From: WLNJ01 sp037131165
GTDB lineage: Bacteria; Actinomycetota; Thermoleophilia; Solirubrobacterales; Solirubrobacteraceae
Direction: 5' to 3'
DNA length: 8,784 nt
Assembly: GCA_037131165.1 (NCBI GenBank)
Contig: JBAXRO010000073.1
Location: 1-8,784 of the forward strand
In this document: positions 6,134 through 8,784 of the stretch, piece by piece
Position numbering within the stretch: the stretch's first letter is position 1
How the letters are laid out: each line of letters starts with the position of its first letter
Notes under the pieces: generated by a model
What the model was told of the DNA's origin: nothing
The model's input: only the letters and a program-made list of their open reading frames with translations
Databases searched by the model: none
Position numbers and translations under genes: made by a program

Positions 6134-7549
6134 CTAAAGCTTGATCGCCTTCACATTCGCCGGGCCACTTCCACCAGCGTTTCGCGGCGTGAGCGAGAAG
6201 GACCACTTGCCCTTGCCTGGAGCGAGAGTGCAGACGGCCTTGGCGCCCTTGGTCTTGCACACACCGGTCCTTGTCTTGGAACCAAGTTTGGCGCTCAAGC
6301 TGTAGGAGACTCCACTGACGCTGTCAACCGTGGCCGTAACGACCTGCTTCTTCTTGTCGGTGCTCCACTTGACTGCTGGTGCAGCTGGCTTCGCCGGCGT
6401 TGGTGTGTAGAGCTCGGCCCATCCCAACGTGGCTGACCAGTTGGAGGTTCCGCCGACGATCAGTACCTTCCCGCTGCGTAGCACCACCGCCAGCGCTTCG
6501 GTTCGGGCAGTAATCAGGTCACCGGTTCGCGCAAACAATCCTGTGGTTGGATCGTAAAGCTCCGATCGAGCCAAGCTGCCGGACTTGTCCTTACCGCCGG
6601 CGATCAGAACCTTCCCGTTCGGCAGGGCTGATGCTGTCGCATCGAACCGGGGGTCGATGAGGTTGCCTGTGGCCGTGAACAACCCAGTTTTAGGGTCGTA
6701 AAGCTCCGCGCTGGCCAAGACATCGGGTTGGGTATAAGGGCTCATTTTATTGCCGCGGCCTCCGACCACCAGAACCTTCCCGCCTGACAGCACTGTTGCC
6801 GTCGCTCCATTACGAACTGTGCTGAGGCTTCCAGTGGCTGTGAACAAACCGGTACCTGGGTCGTACAGCTCCGCACTTGTCAGACCCTTCTCCGCAGTTG
6901 AAAAACCCCCGACGCTTTCCACTCCACCCGATAGCAGGACCTTCCCGCTCGGCAATGTCAAAGCAGTTGCACCGTATCGTGCGTTTATGAGGGGGGATCC
7001 GGCAGGCGTAAATACCCCTTTCACTGGGTCGTACAACTCGGCGGTATTCAAAATTGCTGAGGACCCGTTTATCCCTCCAGCAATCAGAACCTTGCCGCTG
7101 GTCAAGACCGATGCAGTCGCCCCGCGACGCGCTTCTGACAGGTTCCCAGTGCTGGTGAACAAACCCGTTGCCGGATCGTAGATCTCCGCGCTCGCTAATA
7201 CGCCTGCCGTACCCTCATATCCACCTGCGATCAGGATCTTCCCACTCGGCAGGACCGCAGCCGCAGCTTCGCTTCGGGCGGTAGCGAGATCACCAGTTTT
7301 CGCGAACAATCCTGTGGCTGGATCATAAAGCTCCGTGGTCGCTGTGACTCCACCAGATATGGTCCCGCCGGCGAACAAGACCTTCCCGCTCGGCAACACT
7401 GAAGCAGTCTCTTGCAGACGAGGGGTAACGAGACTTCCAGTCGGCGTAAAGACGTCGAAGCCTCCTGCTTGAGCGGCAGGCGCAAACGCAACGCTTGCCA
7501 GGACAGCGACGACTGCGATCAGACGGCGAACGGCGCGCTGGGAAGGCAT
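6134..7549 (-). CDS. Secreted Kelch-repeat beta-propeller protein with C-terminal two-cysteine domain (471 aa)
   Basis: The predicted signal peptide is residues 1-28 (cleavage after A-Q-A). Seven Kelch repeats extend to about residue 381, each with S/N-G-K-(V/I)-L-(F/I/L/V)-x-G-G and (A/T/S)-E-(L/I)-Y-D-P-x-T-G-L-F, a more uniform T-G-L-F than in its paralogues. Repeats 4 and 5 carry longer loops. Residues 382-471 form the tail shared with the 4065-2674 protein: cysteines at about 431 and 440 (C-x8-C), CTLAPGKGKW and FSLTPR. ATG 7549 is preceded by AGGAG 5 bases upstream, and a promoter lies at 7588-7616, so the gene is transcribed on its own. It converges on the RCC1-like gene with a 93-base gap. 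Its codons end in A or T more often than in the 1536-4065 paralogues. The ligand is unknown. Confidence 0.9.
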   Translation of the reverse strand: MPSQRAVRRLIAVVAVLASVAFAPAAQAGGFDVFTPTGSLVTPRLQETASVLPSGKVLFAGGTISGGVTATTELYDPATGLFAKTGDLATARSEAAAAVLPSGKILIAGGYEGTAGVLASAEIYDPATGLFTSTGNLSEARRGATASVLTSGKVLIAGGINGSSAILNTAELYDPVKGVFTPAGSPLINARYGATALTLPSGKVLLSGGVESVGGFSTAEKGLTSAELYDPGTGLFTATGSLSTVRNGATATVLSGGKVLVVGGRGNKMSPYTQPDVLASAELYDPKTGLFTATGNLIDPRFDATASALPNGKVLIAGGKDKSGSLARSELYDPTTGLFARTGDLITARTEALAVVLRSGKVLIVGGTSNWSATLGWAELYTPTPAKPAAPAVKWSTDKKKQVVTATVDSVSGVSYSLSAKLGSKTRTGVCKTKGAKAVCTLAPGKGKWSFSLTPRNAGGSGPANVKAIKL

Positions 7550-7554
7550 TTGAT

Positions 7555-7559
7555 CTCCT
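7555..7559 (-). promoter_or_regulatory. Ribosome-binding site of the third Kelch gene
   Basis: AGGAG on the minus strand lies 5 bases before ATG 7549, within the predicted short leader downstream of the 7588-7616 promoter. Confidence 0.7.
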
Positions 7560-7587
7560 GCCTGAACGGCGGTTGTGAGGGATCTGG

Positions 7588-7616
7588 AGAATACCCCGCC
7601 CCTTGGCCACGATCAA
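7588..7616 (-). promoter_or_regulatory. Sigma-70-type promoter for the third Kelch gene
   Basis: On the minus strand TTGATC (-35, 7611-7616) and TATTCT (-10, 7588-7593) are separated by exactly 17 bases. Transcription would start near 7581, giving a leader of about 30 bases that contains the AGGAG site. Both hexamers fit the housekeeping consensus used in actinomycetes. Confidence 0.68.
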
Positions 7617-7762
7617 GCCTCGACCAGAACCACTCGAGAGGGTCTGCCCATGGGCCGCGAAGACGCCAGGGGTCAGGCTGCCCGCCCCGGACCTCCAATG
7701 GCAACGAATCAGTGCCGAGTTTGCGTCACCGTGTCTGATGACTTTGGGGTCTTGAGGGCGCC

Positions 7763-7791
7763 TTGATGGCGGGTCCTCCGCTTGCTACTCT
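7763..7791 (+). promoter_or_regulatory. Plus-strand promoter with no protein gene immediately downstream
   Basis: TTGATG (7763-7768) and TACTCT (7786-7791) are separated by exactly 17 bases, and transcription would start near 7798. The start point lies only about 5 bases before the nested hairpin at 7803, so the expected product is a short RNA rather than an mRNA. Confidence 0.5.
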
Positions 7792-7797
7792 CTTCGG

Positions 7798-7855
7798 CGG
7801 TCGCCCCAGTGTGAGCCTCTGACCCCCGGGTCAAGCTCCCTGGGGCTTTGTTGTT
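7798..7855 (+). ncRNA. Candidate small structured RNA of about 58 nt
   Basis: This is the predicted transcript from the promoter at 7763-7791 to the end of the U-rich tail. Nearly all of it folds into one long interrupted hairpin: a 7-bp outer stem, a 4-bp GAGC/GCTC stem and a 5-bp TGACC/GGTCA tip with a 4-base loop. I recognise no known RNA family. It may instead be an orphan promoter followed by a terminator that insulates the toxin-antitoxin operon. Confidence 0.35.
7803..7855 (+). terminator. Intrinsic terminator with nested stem and U-rich tail
   Basis: GCCCCAG (7803-7809) pairs with CTGGGGC (7840-7846), followed directly by TTTGTTGTT (7847-7855). Inside it, GAGC (7813-7816) pairs with GCTC (7835-7838) and TGACC (7820-7824) with GGTCA (7829-7833). 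The tail orientation makes it a plus-strand terminator, although no plus-strand protein gene lies just upstream. Confidence 0.62.
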
Positions 7856-7899
7856 CCAGCGCCGGTCGAGCGAGCCCGCAGCCTGAGCTCTCGCGCTGG
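7856..7899 (+). other. Second hairpin adjoining the terminator
   Basis: CCAGCGC (7856-7862) and GCGCTGG (7893-7899) form a 7-bp stem, with an inner GAGC (7868-7871)/GCTC (7887-7890) stem that reuses the inner stem sequence of the preceding hairpin. No U tail follows. It could be a back-up terminator or part of a longer structured RNA. Confidence 0.4.
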
Positions 7900-7938
7900 G
7901 GACAAGGGGTCAGGATCGCAACAACTTTGCGCAGGCCG

Positions 7939-7967
7939 TTGGCGATGGTCGAACACCGGCGTACAAT
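7939..7967 (+). promoter_or_regulatory. Promoter of the toxin-antitoxin operon, probably giving a leaderless mRNA
   Basis: TTGGCG (7939-7944) and TACAAT (7962-7967) are 17 bases apart. Only 6 bases separate the -10 box from ATG 7974, so transcription should start at or next to the A of the start codon. There is no Shine-Dalgarno. This is the classic layout of leaderless actinomycete genes. Confidence 0.72.
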
Positions 7968-7973
7968 GCATCC

Positions 7974-8177
7974 ATGGCAGCCACGAACATCACCGACGAG
8001 CTGATCGACCAGATCGCCAAGGAAATCGCCGACAAGTACAACCTTGGCGACGCCGAGGTGCGCGAGATTGGGAGCCGCCTGGCGGGCGATCGTGCCTCCC
8101 GCAGCAAGGCGAACAAGGAGTTCGCTCGCAAGTTCATGTCTGAGCACGCCGGAACGTTTGATCGTCTCGGCAGCTGA
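7974..8177 (+). CDS. Small helical protein, putative antitoxin partner of the Doc toxin (67 aa)
   Basis: A 67-residue, charge-rich, apparently all-helical protein (ITDELIDQIAKEIADKYNLG near the start, then a basic R-A-S-R-S-K-A-N-K segment at about 41-49 and F-A-R-K-F-M-S-E-H-A-G near the C-terminus). It is the first gene of a two-gene operon: its stop is 11 bases before the toxin start. That order and size match antitoxin-toxin operons, so the antitoxin role is inferred from context. I do not see the usual Phd/YefM, AbrB or ribbon-helix-helix N-terminal signatures, so the family is unrecognised. In known Phd-Doc systems a C-terminal segment of the antitoxin blocks the toxin's active-site groove, and the C-terminal half here could do the same. 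ATG 7974 sits 6 bases after a TACAAT -10 box, implying leaderless translation; autoregulation is possible but no operator is proven. Confidence 0.72.
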   Translation: MAATNITDELIDQIAKEIADKYNLGDAEVREIGSRLAGDRASRSKANKEFARKFMSEHAGTFDRLGS

Positions 8178-8188
8178 GTGATCCTCCG

Positions 8189-8587
8189 GTGCAAGAGGAG
8201 TGGATACCCGGGATTGAGGACTACCTCGATCTGGCAGAGGAGGTTCTTGGCGCTGATCGCGAATCGCTTCGCAAGCTGCCCAACCTGAGGCTCGCCGAGT
8301 CGGCCTTGGCAGCGCCCTTCGCCGAGTTCGGCGGGACGCCAGCATACGAAGGCGTCACCGTCAGGGCCGCGGAGCTGGTGACTCGCTTGGCGCGCAACCA
8401 TCCGCTACCTGACGGCAACAAGCGAGCCGCGTTTCTGACGATGGCCACGTATCTCCGGGAAAACGGACTGGCTTGGGATTCAGAGGACATCGAGCTCGAC
8501 GCCGGGATCGTCGAACGGATCGCATCTGGCGTAACTACCTCTGACGAGGTTGTCGCCTGGATCGACTCCCGCACGTCGTCATCCTGA
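8189..8587 (+). CDS. doc: Doc-type Fic-fold toxin (death-on-curing family, 132 aa)
   Basis: The signature is H-P-L-P-D-G-N-K-R at residues 71-79, the Fic-family active-site loop. Its N-K-R, in place of the N-G-R of AMP-transferring Fic proteins, is the Doc variant. Known Doc proteins phosphorylate elongation factor Tu on a conserved threonine and stop translation; that activity is inferred here. Flanking features also fit: LRLAESALAAPFAEFGG (about 33-49), which positions the groove, and AAFLTMATYLRENGL after the loop. The length is normal for Doc. The start is GTG 8189, 11 bases after the upstream gene's stop, and I see no in-frame alternative upstream. No good ribosome-binding site precedes it; oddly, an AGAGGAG lies just inside the frame (8194-8200). 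Translation is probably coupled to the upstream gene. All core motif residues are present, so it looks intact. Confidence 0.88.
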   Translation: MQEEWIPGIEDYLDLAEEVLGADRESLRKLPNLRLAESALAAPFAEFGGTPAYEGVTVRAAELVTRLARNHPLPDGNKRAAFLTMATYLRENGLAWDSEDIELDAGIVERIASGVTTSDEVVAWIDSRTSSS

Positions 8588-8594
8588 GTCAGGA
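8582..8594. other. Palindrome across the toxin stop codon
   Basis: TCCTGA-G-TCAGGA has two 6-base arms around one central base and contains the TGA stop (8585-8587). The centre is too tight for a good RNA hairpin, so if functional it would be a protein-binding site. The rest of 8595-8722 shows no gene or clear terminator. Confidence 0.3.
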
Positions 8595-8722
8595 AATCCG
8601 AATGGGCTGTCTCTGCCCCCAGGTCAGGGACAAGAGTCAGAGGGCTTGGAGCGATACCGCTTCCCGCCCGGCTAATCGGGGCCGCATCGCGCAGTCACTT
8701 CAACCCATCGCCAACATTGATG

Positions 8723-8728
8723 TAGTGT
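8723..8728 (+). promoter_or_regulatory. Candidate -10 element for a leaderless gene at 8736
   Basis: TAGTGT fits TAnnnT and lies 7 bases before ATG 8736, the same geometry as the toxin-antitoxin promoter. TTCAAC at 8699-8704 is a weak -35 candidate with 18-base spacing. Confidence 0.4.
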
Positions 8729-8735
8729 GTGGCAG

Positions 8736-8784
8736 ATGAAGAAGCTCGTGTTGCTATTCGCCCTTGGCGCCATGCTCGCCGGGG
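8736..8784 (+). CDS. N-terminus of a small membrane or exported protein (partial)
   Basis: Only 16 codons are visible before the window ends: M-K-K followed by L-V-L-L-F-A-L-G-A-M-L-A-G, a basic start and hydrophobic core as in a signal peptide or a single membrane helix. The ATG follows a TAnnnT element at leaderless spacing, and GGCAG just upstream is at best a weak ribosome-binding site. The start resembles very small actinomycete single-helix proteins (for example the DLW-39 group), but 16 residues are not enough to assign a family. Confidence 0.5.
   Translation, partial: MKKLVLLFALGAMLAG

Larger units (their letters stand above)
7550..7973. other. 424-base intergenic region dense in signals, no convincing gene
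   Basis: No frame here has a start site, recognisable product or codon bias that I would call a gene. From left to right it holds the minus-strand Kelch leader and promoter, a GGGGTCAGG word (7669-7677), a plus-strand promoter (7763-7791), a nested hairpin with U-rich tail (7803-7855), a second hairpin (7856-7899), another GGGGTCAGG (7906-7914) and the toxin-antitoxin promoter (7939-7967). I see nothing further in 7617-7762. Confidence 0.7.
7899..8640 (+). repeat. Imperfect direct repeats flanking the toxin-antitoxin operon
   Basis: GGGACAAGGGGTCAG (7899-7913) and GGGACAAGAGTCAG (8627-8640) are 15 and 14 bases long and differ by one substitution and one missing base. They bracket the operon with its promoter. 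They may be remnants of insertion or recombination sites, or two members of the intergenic GGTCAGG word family; no transposase or integrase is in the window. Confidence 0.4.

Noticed and set aside
7575..7766. 63-codon plus-strand open frame in the intergenic region
   Set aside because: It overlaps the promoter of the third Kelch gene, and has no ribosome-binding site, coding bias or recognisable sequence.
7811..7822. Three-codon mini-frame GTG AGC CTC TGA inside the candidate small RNA
   Set aside because: It is buried in the stem and has no ribosome-binding site; most likely chance.
7798..7900. tRNA or tRNA remnant
   Set aside because: No cloverleaf, no proper T-arm GTTC-type loop and no anticodon stem; the pairing is a single extended hairpin with a terminator tail.

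Overview
The window is high-GC DNA from an actinomycete-type bacterium. The best lineage clue is the N-terminus of the collagen-like protein at the left edge (K-L-T-Y-A-N-V followed by a hydrophobic stretch, then L-P-S-N-S-V-G-S-A-Q-I). From memory, this leader is frequent in secreted proteins of class Thermoleophilia (Solirubrobacterales and relatives). The placement is an inference from recall, not a database result.

Layout. Positions 1-1084 (minus) hold the N-terminal part of a secreted collagen-like protein. It has two Gly-X-Y blocks separated by a small carbohydrate-binding-like module, and a second such module seems to start at the window edge. Positions 1193-1441 (plus) may encode a small two-helix membrane protein. 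Two Kelch beta-propeller genes form a tandem unit on the minus strand, transcribed 4065->2674 then 2639->1536, with a 34-base gap and a hairpin just past the end. A divergent 238-base gap leads to a plus-strand RCC1-like beta-propeller gene (4304-6040) rich in paired cysteines. A third Kelch propeller gene (7549->6134, minus) converges on it and has a well-formed promoter at 7588-7616.

Positions 7550-7973 contain no convincing gene but are rich in signals: the third Kelch promoter, a second promoter facing the other way, a nested hairpin with a U-rich tail (possibly a roughly 58-base RNA), a second hairpin, and a strong promoter for the next operon. That operon (7974-8587, plus) is a Doc-type toxin preceded by a 67-residue protein that I take to be its antitoxin from position alone. 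At 8736 another plus-strand gene begins and runs off the window.

Functionally, the left 7.5 kb is a group of secreted or surface proteins: four propellers of about seven repeats each, plus a collagen-like stalk protein. All four propeller proteins have signal peptides, and I see no enzymatic motif or sortase signal in them, so binding or adhesion at the cell surface is a reasonable but unproven role. The right end is a separate toxin-antitoxin module with its own, probably leaderless, promoter and imperfect flanking direct repeats.
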